NCBI GenBank assembly: GCA_903789495.1
Contig: CAIFEQ010000018.1
Span: 1 to 40,458, forward strand
Direction of reading: 5' to 3'
Source: an uncultured Erysipelotrichaceae bacterium
Lineage (GTDB): Bacteria; Bacillota_I; Bacilli_A; Erysipelotrichales; Erysipelotrichaceae
DNA: 40,458 nt
The notes beneath the pieces were generated by a model. That model was not told the DNA's origin and ran no database searches. It worked only from the letters and a program-made list of their open reading frames with translations. Below are positions 10,161 to 18,851 of the stretch, one piece after another. Position 1 is the stretch's first letter. Every line of letters starts with the position of its first letter. The translations under genes were made by a program, and so were the position numbers.

Positions 10161-11304
10161 GATCCGGATCCTGTTTGTCAACGATGAGATGAAGATGGGC
10201 GGTGTCGCCCGGGTGCTGAACAACCTCATGCAGGCACTGCCCCGGGACCGCTATGACATCGACCTGATGGTTCTTCATAAAGAAGGCATGCTGCTGAAGG
10301 AGATCCCTGACGATGTCCGTGTTTTCGAAGGCAGTGCTTTTTTCCATCCCGTGGATGAAACGCTGCTGGATCTGCTGCACAGTCACCGCTGGGGAGAGGT
10401 GCTACGCAAGCTGCGTCTGCTTTTTTATATGAAGACCGGCCTGATCCGGGGCCGGATCCGGAAGGAACGGGCCGCCAGGCACCTGGAACATTACGATGTG
10501 GAAGTAGCCGCCAAGGAAGGCTTCTGCACCATCTTCACCGCCTGCGGGGATTCCCGGAAGAAGATCAACTGGGTGCTCACGGACTACAGCGTGCGCAATT
10601 ACAGCAAGAACCACATGCACCTGGTCCGGCAGGCCCTGAAGCATATCGATCTGAATATTGCGGACTCGGAACAGGCACTGATCGCCTATGAGACCGTCTT
10701 CCGCGTGAGCAACGGCATGACGATTCATAACCTGATGGATGACCGGAAGGTACGGCAGGCCAGAGATCTGCCCCTGGAACAGCCGCTGGAACCGGGTCTG
10801 ACCATCATCAACATTGCCCGTTTCCATCCCCAGAAGGGACTGGAGCGGCTGATCCTGGCCAGTCAGGCGGCGCTGGAAGCCGGCTGTCCGCATACCCTGT
10901 ATCTGGTGGGGGGCGGGGAAGAGGAACAGAAGCTGCGGGATCTGGTGCAGTCGCTGCACATGACAAACGTCCGCTTCCTGGGCTATCTGGCCAATCCCTA
11001 TACACTGCTGGCGCACTGCGACCTGTTTGTGCTGAGCAGCTACTACGAAGGCTTTGCGACCATTGTCAATGAGAGTCTGATTGCCCATACCCCGGTGCTG
11101 ATGACCAGTGTCGGCGGCTGCCGGGAACAGCTGACCAGACCCGAGCACGGCTGGATCGTCGCCAATAATCAGGAAGCCCTGAACCAGGGCCTGGTGAAGG
11201 CTCTTAAGGATCCGGACCGGCTGCACGAGATGAAACAGCAGCTGCAGAACTACGAATACCCCAACCAGGAAATTCTGGAACGTTTCATGGAGATTCTTCA
11301 GTAA
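10150..11304 (+). CDS. Glycosyltransferase family 4
   Basis: A 384-residue GT-B fold enzyme. The N-terminal half starts IRILFVNDEMKMGGVARVLNNL (acceptor side, with the typical GG loop). The C-terminal half begins with INIARFHPQKGLERLI, and the donor-site motif SYYEGFATIVNESL shows the family E-x7-E pair near residues 298-306. It would use a nucleotide sugar to extend the lipid-linked glycan. The start lies inside the previous gene and the stop is directly followed by the next ATG, so it is a middle member of the operon. Specificity is unknown. Confidence 0.92.
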   Translation: MTAKIRILFVNDEMKMGGVARVLNNLMQALPRDRYDIDLMVLHKEGMLLKEIPDDVRVFEGSAFFHPVDETLLDLLHSHRWGEVLRKLRLLFYMKTGLIRGRIRKERAARHLEHYDVEVAAKEGFCTIFTACGDSRKKINWVLTDYSVRNYSKNHMHLVRQALKHIDLNIADSEQALIAYETVFRVSNGMTIHNLMDDRKVRQARDLPLEQPLEPGLTIINIARFHPQKGLERLILASQAALEAGCPHTLYLVGGGEEEQKLRDLVQSLHMTNVRFLGYLANPYTLLAHCDLFVLSSYYEGFATIVNESLIAHTPVLMTSVGGCREQLTRPEHGWIVANNQEALNQGLVKALKDPDRLHEMKQQLQNYEYPNQEILERFMEILQ

Positions 11305-12888
11305 ATGAACAGAGAAGTTTCCGGAAAAGAAAAGATCCTGCATCGGCTGACCCTGCTCTTTGTGGCCATTCAGCCGCTGATCGATCTGGATTATCTGGCC
11401 TATACCTGGCTGGATCAGTACGGTCTGCCCCGGCCTTCGACGATCATCCGGTTTCTGATCCTGCCGGCTCTGATCCTGGCCTGCTTTTTCCTGCGGGAAA
11501 AGAAGCGCAGGAAGGTCTTTCTGCTGGCTCTGGTTTACGGACTCCTGCTCGGGGTGTATTTTGTCCTCCACTGCCGGCAGTGCAGTGCCCTGGTGGAAAA
11601 GCTGGATCTGACCGATAACTTCTACTTCAGCACCTGGCAGGAGCTGACCTATGTGCTCACGCTGGTGCTGCCATACGGCATGATCTATCTGTTTGTGCGG
11701 GAACAGGTCAGCCGGCAGGAACTGCAGAAGATCTGTGAGTGTCTTTCCCTGATCATCTCGGTGCCCATCCTGCTCGGCGATCTGTTTGTCTTCGGCATGA
11801 GCACCTACTACGGCTATACGGTGGCCAACTTCTTTGCCTGGTTCACCGGGATCTACGACTGGTATCATCCCCGCACCCTGGCTTCGAAGTTCTTCTTCAA
11901 TGAGGGCAATACCATCGGCATTCTGCTCTTCATGATCCTGCCGCTGCTGTATGCCTTCTATCTTCGAAGCGAGGATCCCAGAGAACGGCGGCGGCTGGGT
12001 ACGGAAATCTTCGTGCAGAGCCTGAGCATGCAGATCCTGGCCACCCGGGTGGCGACCTACGGAGCCGTGCTCATGCCTGCCTGCATGCTGGTGCTGTGGG
12101 CTCTGGATCATCTGCTGCACCGCAAGGAACATCCATCCCGGCTGGCCCGGGGCAGGATCGTCTTCTGCCTGTGCGCCGTGGGGGTCTTCGGCGGCATGCT
12201 GAACTGGACCCCGGCGGTACAGAATCAGAAGGTGGATGCGGTCAATGATACCGCGCTGCTGCATAACGGGATGGCCGCGGCCGGCATGGAAGAGCTGGCC
12301 AATGCCGAAGATCTGATCCCCGGCACGGCAGAATACATCAACTTCTATGTCTACATGTTTGAAACCTACGGCATCAACGCCCGCTATATCCAGAGCGTGC
12401 CGTCCATGTACTATACCGAATACTATTCCTACCAGCATGACCCGAAGTTCTGGGTGGATGTGACCTTCATGCCGGTCTTTGACCGGGTCAGCGGCAGACA
12501 GATCGAGCAGATCTTCTTCAGCTACAAGTACCAGAATCTGACCGGAACGGAGAAGATCCTGGGCATGGGCTATTCGACCTTCATGAATGGTTCCATCGTG
12601 CTGGAGAAGGACTTCAAGCAGCAGATCTATACGCTGGGCTATGCCGGCTTCCTGCTGTGCGTGTTCCCCTGGATTGCCGTGATCCTGTACGGGCTGTACT
12701 GGTTCCTGCGGAAACACCGGCAGCTGTTTACCTTTGAGAATGCTTCGCTGGTGGTGGCCCTGATGGCCGGCATGGGTGCGGCCTGGCTGAGCGGGCATGT
12801 GCTCGACCAGTTCCTGACCACAAGCTTTGCGGCCCTGCTGGTTGCCCTGCTGCTGGGCAGGGTCCGGGAGGCGCGTCATGCGGCCTAA
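11305..12888 (+). CDS. O-antigen polymerase/ligase-like membrane protein (Wzy/WaaL-like)
   Basis: A 527-residue polytopic protein with about ten membrane segments and a large outer loop (about residues 300-425) before the last two or three spans, the usual layout of O-antigen ligase family proteins. The N-terminus (ILHRLTLLFVAIQPLIDLDYL) is typical of the Firmicutes branch. It would polymerise or transfer lipid-linked repeat units on the outer face. It starts one base after the GT4 stop and overlaps the next GT2 by 11 bases. Polymerase and ligase cannot be told apart here; no Wzz-type chain-length gene is nearby. Confidence 0.72.
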   Translation: MNREVSGKEKILHRLTLLFVAIQPLIDLDYLAYTWLDQYGLPRPSTIIRFLILPALILACFFLREKKRRKVFLLALVYGLLLGVYFVLHCRQCSALVEKLDLTDNFYFSTWQELTYVLTLVLPYGMIYLFVREQVSRQELQKICECLSLIISVPILLGDLFVFGMSTYYGYTVANFFAWFTGIYDWYHPRTLASKFFFNEGNTIGILLFMILPLLYAFYLRSEDPRERRRLGTEIFVQSLSMQILATRVATYGAVLMPACMLVLWALDHLLHRKEHPSRLARGRIVFCLCAVGVFGGMLNWTPAVQNQKVDAVNDTALLHNGMAAAGMEELANAEDLIPGTAEYINFYVYMFETYGINARYIQSVPSMYYTEYYSYQHDPKFWVDVTFMPVFDRVSGRQIEQIFFSYKYQNLTGTEKILGMGYSTFMNGSIVLEKDFKQQIYTLGYAGFLLCVFPWIAVILYGLYWFLRKHRQLFTFENASLVVALMAGMGAAWLSGHVLDQFLTTSFAALLVALLLGRVREARHAA

Positions 12889-13855
12889 ACTCAGTGTGAT
12901 CGTGCCCTGCTATAACGCCGCGGCGACGGTGGAACGGGCGCTGGATTCCCTGGCGGCACAGACCCTGCCGGATCTGGAGATCATCGCCGTCAATGATGGC
13001 AGTACCGACCAGACCATGGCGGTGCTGCAGCACTACCAGCAGAATCATCCGGATCTGAATCTGCACCTCTATACCAAGCCGAACGAAGGCATCGCGGCCT
13101 GCCGCAACTATGCCCTCGACCGGGTCAGCGGCGAGTATCTCGGCTTTCTGGATGCGGACGATGAGACCGTACCGGAAATGTTTGCCGAGATGACTGCCGC
13201 CGCGGATCAGAGTCAGGCCGAAGTGGTCGTCTCCGATTTCTTCTGGAAGAACTCGAAAGGGGAGAAACTGGAGAAGGAAGGACCGTATGAGACCGGTCCG
13301 GACATGATGGTGCATCTGTTTGCCACCCTGTGGAACAAGATCTACCGGACGGATTTCGTCCGCCAGAGCGGGGTGCGCTTCCCGGACGGCTGCCGCTATG
13401 AGGATGACTGTTTCCTCTACCGGCTGGTCCGGCATGTCCATCAGCTTTATTTCATGAACCGGCCCTATGTCCGCTATTATCAGGTCGGAGCCAGCATCAC
13501 GCACACCAGCAACGAGCAGGTACGCAACATGATCCGGGTCTTTGAACTCATCACGCAGGACTACCGGGACAGCGGTACCTTCGCGCAGTACCACGATGCC
13601 CTGGAATACATCCATATCCGGGCCTTCCTCGGCAGCAATTTCCTGCGCAGTGCCCGCATCGAAGACCGCCAGGAGCGGAAAGAGACGATCCTGCTGGGCT
13701 GGAACCTGCTGAATGAAACCTTCCCGCACTGGCGTCAGAATCCCTACCTGCGCAGCATCGGCGGGGCGAAGAACCGCTATTTCCGGATCGTGAACCGCGG
13801 CAACCTGATGTTCTTTGCCTGGCTGTTCCGGCACTTCCTGCCGGAAAATCTTTAA
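12878..13855 (+). CDS. Glycosyltransferase family 2
   Basis: A 325-residue GT-A enzyme starting MRPKLSVIVPCYN, with VNDGSTDQT, the DADDE metal site near residue 91 and a GIAACRNYAL block. The ATG at 12878 follows GGGAGG and overlaps the end of the Wzy/WaaL-like gene; the longer reading to 12827 has no family similarity. It is the last gene of the operon started at 8560. The C-terminal third (HIRAFLGSNFLR...WNLLNETFPHW) matches the tails of the other GT2 enzymes here, which suggests duplication within the locus. Donor unknown. Confidence 0.9.
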   Translation: MRPKLSVIVPCYNAAATVERALDSLAAQTLPDLEIIAVNDGSTDQTMAVLQHYQQNHPDLNLHLYTKPNEGIAACRNYALDRVSGEYLGFLDADDETVPEMFAEMTAAADQSQAEVVVSDFFWKNSKGEKLEKEGPYETGPDMMVHLFATLWNKIYRTDFVRQSGVRFPDGCRYEDDCFLYRLVRHVHQLYFMNRPYVRYYQVGASITHTSNEQVRNMIRVFELITQDYRDSGTFAQYHDALEYIHIRAFLGSNFLRSARIEDRQERKETILLGWNLLNETFPHWRQNPYLRSIGGAKNRYFRIVNRGNLMFFAWLFRHFLPENL

Positions 13856-13879
13856 GATTGTGCCATTTCACCGCCCGGT

Positions 13880-13909
13880 TTGTGTTCGGACACGACGGTA
13901 CGCTATAAT
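13880..13909 (+). promoter_or_regulatory. Promoter of the GtrB-LCP operon
   Basis: TTGTGT at 13880-13885, an 18-base spacer, TATAAT at 13904-13909. An AGGAG box follows before the ATG at 13942, so this unit has a normal leader. Confidence 0.65.
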
Positions 13910-13941
13910 ACTATGGATCTTCTGATCAGAAGGAGTCGGAC

Positions 13942-14868
13942 ATGTCACTGCTGTCGGTCGTCGTACCATGTTTCAATGAAGAAGAAACGGTTCAGCTTTT
14001 CTATGACGCGGTTACCCCGGTCCTGGAAAAGCTGCCTCAGGAATATGAACTGATCTTCGTGAACGATGGTTCCCGGGATCACACCCTGGCTCTGCTGCAG
14101 GAACTGTACCAGAGTCATCAGGACACGATCCGGGTGATCGACTTCAGCCGCAACTTCGGCAAGGAGTCGGCTCTGCTGGCCGGTCTGCGGGCCGCTCAGG
14201 GGGACTATGTCATCGTCATGGATGCCGATCTGCAGGATCCGCCGCAGCTGATTCCGAAGATGTTTGAAACCATGGAAGCCCATGACGATGATGTCGTCGG
14301 CACCCGCCGGGTCACCCGGGAAGGAGAGCCGAAGATCCGCAGCTTCTTCGCCCGGCAGTTCTACAGACTGATCAACCGCTGGACCGAAGTGGAGATCGTC
14401 GACGGGGCCCGGGATTTCCGGCTGATGAAGCGCCCCGTTGTCGATGCGATCCTGTCCCTGCAGGAATACGGCCGCTTCTCCAAGGGCCTGTTTGCCTGGG
14501 TCGGCTTCCGCTGCGAATATCTGGAGTATGAAAACGTAAAGCGGGCCGCCGGGGAGACCAAGTGGTCCTTCTGGAAACTGTTCCGCTATGCCATAGACGG
14601 CATTGTCGAATTCACCAGCGCACCCGCGGTTCTGGCCGCCAGGGCCGGCATTCCGCTCACCGCGGTCATGCTGGTGGTGCTGATCGTGGAGCTGATTCTG
14701 GCCCTGTGCGGCAGGGCAGTCACCTTCGAAGCCCTGCTGCTGTCCGTCATTCTCTTCCTTGCCGGTCTGATCCTGAGTGCCATCGGTATTCTGGGGGAAT
14801 ATCTGAGCAAGACCTATAATGAGACCAAGAAACGTCCCAGTTACATCATCCGGAAATTTTACCACTGA
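13942..14868 (+). CDS. Polyprenyl-phosphate glycosyltransferase (GtrB/DPM1-like GT2)
   Basis: A 308-residue protein. A GT-A domain at residues 1-225 has VVPCFNEEETV, FVNDGSRDHT, IDFSRNFGKE and the MDADLQDPP metal motif, all typical of the GtrB/DPM1 branch. Two C-terminal membrane helices follow at about 232-255 and 265-290. Such enzymes move a hexose from a nucleotide sugar to undecaprenyl phosphate. After flipping, GT-C enzymes use that lipid donor outside the cell; the PMT-family gene at 1-1923 and the membrane protein at 4104-6149 are candidate users. It opens a transcription unit with the anchored protein and the LCP ligase. Confidence 0.9.
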   Translation: MSLLSVVVPCFNEEETVQLFYDAVTPVLEKLPQEYELIFVNDGSRDHTLALLQELYQSHQDTIRVIDFSRNFGKESALLAGLRAAQGDYVIVMDADLQDPPQLIPKMFETMEAHDDDVVGTRRVTREGEPKIRSFFARQFYRLINRWTEVEIVDGARDFRLMKRPVVDAILSLQEYGRFSKGLFAWVGFRCEYLEYENVKRAAGETKWSFWKLFRYAIDGIVEFTSAPAVLAARAGIPLTAVMLVVLIVELILALCGRAVTFEALLLSVILFLAGLILSAIGILGEYLSKTYNETKKRPSYIIRKFYH

Positions 14869-14889
14869 GCTGAATCGGGAGAGAGTCAC

Positions 14890-15654
14890 ATGAGCAATAA
14901 AACTGCAGAAAAGAAGACGGCAAATGCCGATACGACAACGGCGACCGCCCGCCGCCAGGAGAAACGCCGGCGGGCCCGGATCAACACCCGTCTGGAAGTC
15001 ACGCTGCTGGCGGTATCGTGTGCCGTTGTGGCCGCACTGATCTTCAACCTGGTGCGGATTGCGCGGACCGGTGTTTTTGCCTCGGGCACCGACACGACGC
15101 TGACCCTGGATACGGATAATTCCATGTCCAACGATGAGTACACCATCGGCAACAACCCGACGGATCTGGAAAAGGAATATTTCCAGGAACTGACCGATGC
15201 CATGGAAACCGGCGACAGTCTGGCGATCTCCGAGGCGCTGTGCAAGGAGTTTGCGGCCGACTATCTGACCTGGCGCAACAAGGACGGCACCTATGAAGTC
15301 GGCGGTCTGCAGTATATCTACGGCCCCCAGTATGTGGCCTTCAACAACTACAGCCGCTGGAACTATATGAATGACTTCGATCTGTATCTGTCCCAGTATG
15401 GCCGGGATCATCTGCCCCAGGTCGCTTCCGTGGAAGTGACAGACAGCTATGACAATGGTTCCTTTGAGGTCAAGCTGGAAGATCCCCGCCGGACACTGGA
15501 CAGCTACTATGTGGCGGTGACGATTACCTACGAAGCGGACAGCGTCCTGGATCCGAGCCGTTTCGTGGATCATGGCACCTTCGTCGTCGTCAACAATGAC
15601 GGCCGCTATGAGATTGCTGAAATCTATCTGTTTCAGCCGGGAGTAGAAGAATGA
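14890..15654 (+). CDS. Membrane-anchored extracytoplasmic protein of unknown function
   Basis: A 254-residue protein I do not recognise. A basic, Thr/Ala-rich cytoplasmic tail (about 1-35) leads into one membrane span (about 36-58), then an outer domain. That domain has an alpha part rich in acidic residues (DLEKEYFQELTDAMETGDSLAISEALCKEF) and a beta-rich part ending in VVVNNDGRYEIAEIYLFQ, reminiscent of NTF2-like or SnoaL-like folds. The stop overlaps the ATG of the LCP gene by four bases (ATGA), so the two are translationally coupled and probably act together in wall-polymer attachment (inference). Confidence 0.75.
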   Translation: MSNKTAEKKTANADTTTATARRQEKRRRARINTRLEVTLLAVSCAVVAALIFNLVRIARTGVFASGTDTTLTLDTDNSMSNDEYTIGNNPTDLEKEYFQELTDAMETGDSLAISEALCKEFAADYLTWRNKDGTYEVGGLQYIYGPQYVAFNNYSRWNYMNDFDLYLSQYGRDHLPQVASVEVTDSYDNGSFEVKLEDPRRTLDSYYVAVTITYEADSVLDPSRFVDHGTFVVVNNDGRYEIAEIYLFQPGVEE

Positions 15655-17831
15655 CTGCAGAAAAGAAGAAAAAGAACGGCTCCCGGGTCAGAAACAATGT
15701 TCTGCTGACCGTCCTGACCATTCTGGCCAATGCCGCCGTCATCTATGTGCTGTTCAATACGACCCAGTACTCGAACCTGAGCAAGCGGGCCTTTGTGCTG
15801 GCCAACATCCTGCTCATCGTGCTGCTGCTGGTGATGAATGTCTCGCTGATGCTGGCCATCCGGTCACACAGGAAGAGCACCTATGTGATCAACATTGTCC
15901 TCATGTGCCTGTTCCTGGCGGCCGGCGGCTATGGTACCTATGCGGTGACCCGGGCCAACTCCGCCGTCAGCAAGATGACGAGCACGACCAGCACCGAATC
16001 CGTCTCGACCAGTCTGGTGGTCTATTCCGAGGACGGGACGCAGACCATCACCGACATTTCCGAGCTGGACGGCAAGACGGTCGGCTATGCGACCGACACC
16101 AGCACGGCGGAACTGGGTCAGAACCAGATCACCGCGGCCGGCGTGAATGTTTCCTACAAGCAGTACACTGACTACTCCTCGCTGATTGTCGGCCTGCTGA
16201 GCAACGAAGTGCAGTGTGCCATTCTGCCGACCAACTATACCTCGATCTTTGCCAATGAGACCGGCCTGCAGGACTACCTGGCCAATACCGCCAGCATCGC
16301 AGACTTCACGGATGAGGTCACGGTGACCAGTGAGGCCGGAGATGAGCAGGATCTGACCTCGGAACCGTTTACCGTGCTGCTGATCGGCAACGCGGACGGT
16401 CTGTCGGACACGATGATTCTCTGCTCGGTCAACCCCATCAGCATGCGGGTGACGATGTCCTCGCTGGCGCGTGACTCCTATGTGCCGATTACCTGCTATG
16501 GCGGGGCCTACAACAAGCTGAACTCTGCCAACGCGGTCAGCCGTGACTGCCTGATCAGTACCATTGAAGAACTGGTCGGGGTCAGTATCGACTACTATGT
16601 CGAAACCAACTTCGAGGGCGTCGTGGAAATCGTCGATGCCCTGGGCGGCATCGTCGTGGACAACGATACGGAATTTGTCGGCCAGACTTCTTCTTCCACC
16701 CGCGGCACCTATACCGTCTGGGTACCGGCCGGCGATGATGTGGTGCTGAACGGCGAGCAGGCGCTGGCCTTTGCCCGGGAGCGCTATGCCTATGCGACCG
16801 GTGACTTTGCCCGTCAGGAACATCAGCAGCAGGTGATCGAGGCGATCATCGCCAAGATCATGCGGACCCGGGATGTCAATACCTTCCTGGATGTGCTGGA
16901 TGCGGCCGGGGACAACATCAAGACCAACATCTCGATCAGTCCGATGCCCAGCTTCGTCAAATACGCCATTCAGAAGTCGAACCGTCTGTATGACAAGAAC
17001 CACGTCGAGAATGTCTTTGACATCATCACCTCCAGGGTGACCGGCTATTCTTCCGGTCTGTGGGATGAAAGCCTGCAGCTGTCGCTGTATATCTACCGGC
17101 TGTGGCAGGGTTCCCTGGATGATACAAAGGCAGCCATCGTGCGCAATACCGACATGACCTCCACCCCGTCCGATGAGCTGGAAGTGGTATGGTCCTGCAA
17201 CTGGATCATCTCCGAGCCGGTCATCTCGCAGGATTACTATTCCGAAACGCAGATCGAATCGGAGGTGCCTGCAGAAGCGGTTGAGAGTACCGAAGCCGGA
17301 TGCCTGACGGCGGGCAAGTACTGGTACAACGATACCTGCAACGACTATCCGGAGAGCACCGATACCACCACGACAACGGATACGACGACGACAACGGATA
17401 CGACGACGGAGGATACGACAACGGATTCGTCCGCTTCATCCTCAGCGTCAGCTGATTCGTCTGCCAGTTCTACAGCGGATTCGACGACCGATACGTCATC
17501 CGGTTCCTCTTCGTCACCGTCCAGTGATTCGAGTACCTCTTCTGATACAACGGATGACAGCTCGTCCACCGATCCAGGCACGAGTGACTCTGGTTCCACG
17601 GATACCAGTTCGGATGGGACCTCCACCGATGATGGGTCGACAGACACCTCGTCGGATACGTCCACGGACACCTCCACAGATACCGGAACGGATACGTCAA
17701 CGGATACATCAACGGATACGTCTACTGACACTTCCACGGATACGTCAACCGATACCACAACCGATACGACGACCGATACAACCACAACGACGGACAGCAC
17801 CACAACCACTTCCACAGCCGCCAGCGGATGA
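15651..17831 (+). CDS. LytR-CpsA-Psr (LCP) wall-polymer ligase with extra domains
   Basis: A 726-residue protein. Three membrane spans lie at about 14-37, 44-66 and 74-96. Residues about 110-230 (VYSEDGTQTITDISELDGKTVGYATDTSTAEL and on) look like a periplasmic-binding-protein-type lobe. The LCP domain spans about 236-405, with the LLIGNADGLSDT start, SLARDSYVPI with its Arg-Asp, the DALGGI strand, LNGEQALAFARERY and GDFARQEHQQQ; these supply the conserved Asp and Arg residues that bind the pyrophosphate lipid. From about 565 the tail is almost only Thr, Ser and Asp. LCP proteins transfer undecaprenyl-pyrophosphate-linked glycans to peptidoglycan, which fits the locus. The binding-protein-like insert and the very long tail are unusual. 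A terminator follows. Confidence 0.9.
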   Translation: MTAEKKKKNGSRVRNNVLLTVLTILANAAVIYVLFNTTQYSNLSKRAFVLANILLIVLLLVMNVSLMLAIRSHRKSTYVINIVLMCLFLAAGGYGTYAVTRANSAVSKMTSTTSTESVSTSLVVYSEDGTQTITDISELDGKTVGYATDTSTAELGQNQITAAGVNVSYKQYTDYSSLIVGLLSNEVQCAILPTNYTSIFANETGLQDYLANTASIADFTDEVTVTSEAGDEQDLTSEPFTVLLIGNADGLSDTMILCSVNPISMRVTMSSLARDSYVPITCYGGAYNKLNSANAVSRDCLISTIEELVGVSIDYYVETNFEGVVEIVDALGGIVVDNDTEFVGQTSSSTRGTYTVWVPAGDDVVLNGEQALAFARERYAYATGDFARQEHQQQVIEAIIAKIMRTRDVNTFLDVLDAAGDNIKTNISISPMPSFVKYAIQKSNRLYDKNHVENVFDIITSRVTGYSSGLWDESLQLSLYIYRLWQGSLDDTKAAIVRNTDMTSTPSDELEVVWSCNWIISEPVISQDYYSETQIESEVPAEAVESTEAGCLTAGKYWYNDTCNDYPESTDTTTTTDTTTTTDTTTEDTTTDSSASSSASADSSASSTADSTTDTSSGSSSSPSSDSSTSSDTTDDSSSTDPGTSDSGSTDTSSDGTSTDDGSTDTSSDTSTDTSTDTGTDTSTDTSTDTSTDTSTDTSTDTTTDTTTDTTTTTDSTTTTSTAASG
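17347..17828 (+). repeat. Low-complexity Thr/Ser/Asp-coding repeat
   Basis: Degenerate 6- and 12-base units based on GATACGACNACN and GATACGTCAACG encode (S/T)D(T)(S/T) repeats. The densest parts are 17359-17420 and 17640-17810. It is in frame with the LCP gene and resembles a Ser/Thr-rich wall-spanning stalk. Confidence 0.85.
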
Positions 17832-17835
17832 ATCT

Positions 17836-17867
17836 GCAGAACTGCCTTCACCGGCAGTTCTGCTTTT
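17836..17867 (+). terminator. Rho-independent terminator after the LCP gene
   Basis: A perfect 11-base stem (17836-17846 with 17853-17863), a 6-base loop and TTTT. Confidence 0.85.
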
Positions 17868-17903
17868 ATTCGTTCTTCCGCCTGCTTATCTTCACATAAG
17901 CTA

Positions 17904-17912
17904 TGTTAGAAT
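17904..17912 (+). promoter_or_regulatory. Extended -10 promoter of the dTDP-sugar operon
   Basis: TGT plus TAGAAT (TGn-TATAAT type), with AAGGA at 17925-17929 before the ATG at 17940. No good -35 is seen. Confidence 0.5.
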
Positions 17913-17939
17913 AGACGGTACTGAAAGGAACAATTGGCC

Positions 17940-18851
17940 ATGAAAGGAATTATTCTCGCCGGCGGCAGCGGAACCCGGCTGTATCCCCTGACCCGGGTGA
18001 CTTCCAAGCAGCTTCTGCCGGTATATGATAAGCCGATGATTTACTATCCGCTCAGCACCCTCATGCTCGCAGGGATCCGGGATATTCTGATCATTTCCAC
18101 CCCGCATGATCTGCCGAACTTTGAAAAACTGCTTGGCGACGGCAGTCAGTTCGGGGTTTCCTTTACCTATCAGGTTCAGGAACATCCGGACGGTCTGCCG
18201 CAGGCTTTTATTCTCGGGGCGTCCTTTATCGGCAGGGATAATGTCTGCCTGATTCTGGGCGACAACATCTTCTACGGCAACCACTTCACCGGCATGCTCA
18301 GGGAAGCGGTGGAGAATACGGAAAAGAACCACCGGGCCACGGTATTCGGCACCTACGTGAATGATCCGGAACGCTATGGCGTGGCGGAGTTTGACGAGAC
18401 GGGCCGGGTGCTGTCACTGGAAGAAAAGCCGGCCGCGCCGAAGTCCAACTATGCGGTGACAGGTCTGTATTTCTTTGACAACCGGGTCATTGAGTATGCC
18501 CGGACCCTGAAGCCAAGCGGTCGGAATGAGCTGGAGATCATGGATCTCTGCCGCATCTACCTGAATGACCAGGAACTGGACATGCGGGTCCTGGGCCGCG
18601 GGTTTGCCTACATGGATACCGGGACGATTGATTCCCTGTCCCAGGCGGGCGACTATGTGCGGCTGGTGGAAGAAGTGCAGGGCATCAAGATCTCGGTACC
18701 GGAAGAGATCGCCTACTACAACGGCTGGATCACGGTGCAGCAGGTGCTCGAGGCGGCGGACCAGTATGGCCACAGCCCCTACGGAACGCATCTGAGAAAG
18801 ATCGCCGCCGGCAGTATCAGGACGACTTATACGAAGAAGGAAAGGCGCTGA
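17940..18851 (+). CDS. rfbA: Glucose-1-phosphate thymidylyltransferase
   Basis: A 303-residue RmlA of normal length. It shows the nucleotide-binding start [17 protein letters not shown], the [18 protein letters not shown] block, LGDNIFYG near residue 104 and [20 protein letters not shown]. It makes dTDP-glucose from dTTP and glucose-1-phosphate. The ATG at 17940 follows AAGGA; an in-frame ATG six bases earlier is less well placed. It is the first gene of a tight four-gene operon, its stop overlapping the next start by one base (TGATG). No rfbC or rfbD is present, so the end product is probably not dTDP-L-rhamnose. Confidence 0.97.
   Translation: MKGIILAGGSGTRLYPLTRVTSKQLLPVYDKPMIYYPLSTLMLAGIRDILIISTPHDLPNFEKLLGDGSQFGVSFTYQVQEHPDGLPQAFILGASFIGRDNVCLILGDNIFYGNHFTGMLREAVENTEKNHRATVFGTYVNDPERYGVAEFDETGRVLSLEEKPAAPKSNYAVTGLYFFDNRVIEYARTLKPSGRNELEIMDLCRIYLNDQELDMRVLGRGFAYMDTGTIDSLSQAGDYVRLVEEVQGIKISVPEEIAYYNGWITVQQVLEAADQYGHSPYGTHLRKIAAGSIRTTYTKKERR

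Noticed and set aside
10402-12879. An 825-codon minus-strand frame opposite the GT4 and Wzy-like genes
   Set aside because: It spans two real genes and has shadow-like composition and no start signal.
17347-17828. CRISPR or tandem-repeat array
   Set aside because: The units are short, degenerate, in frame and have no spacers; they encode the LCP tail.
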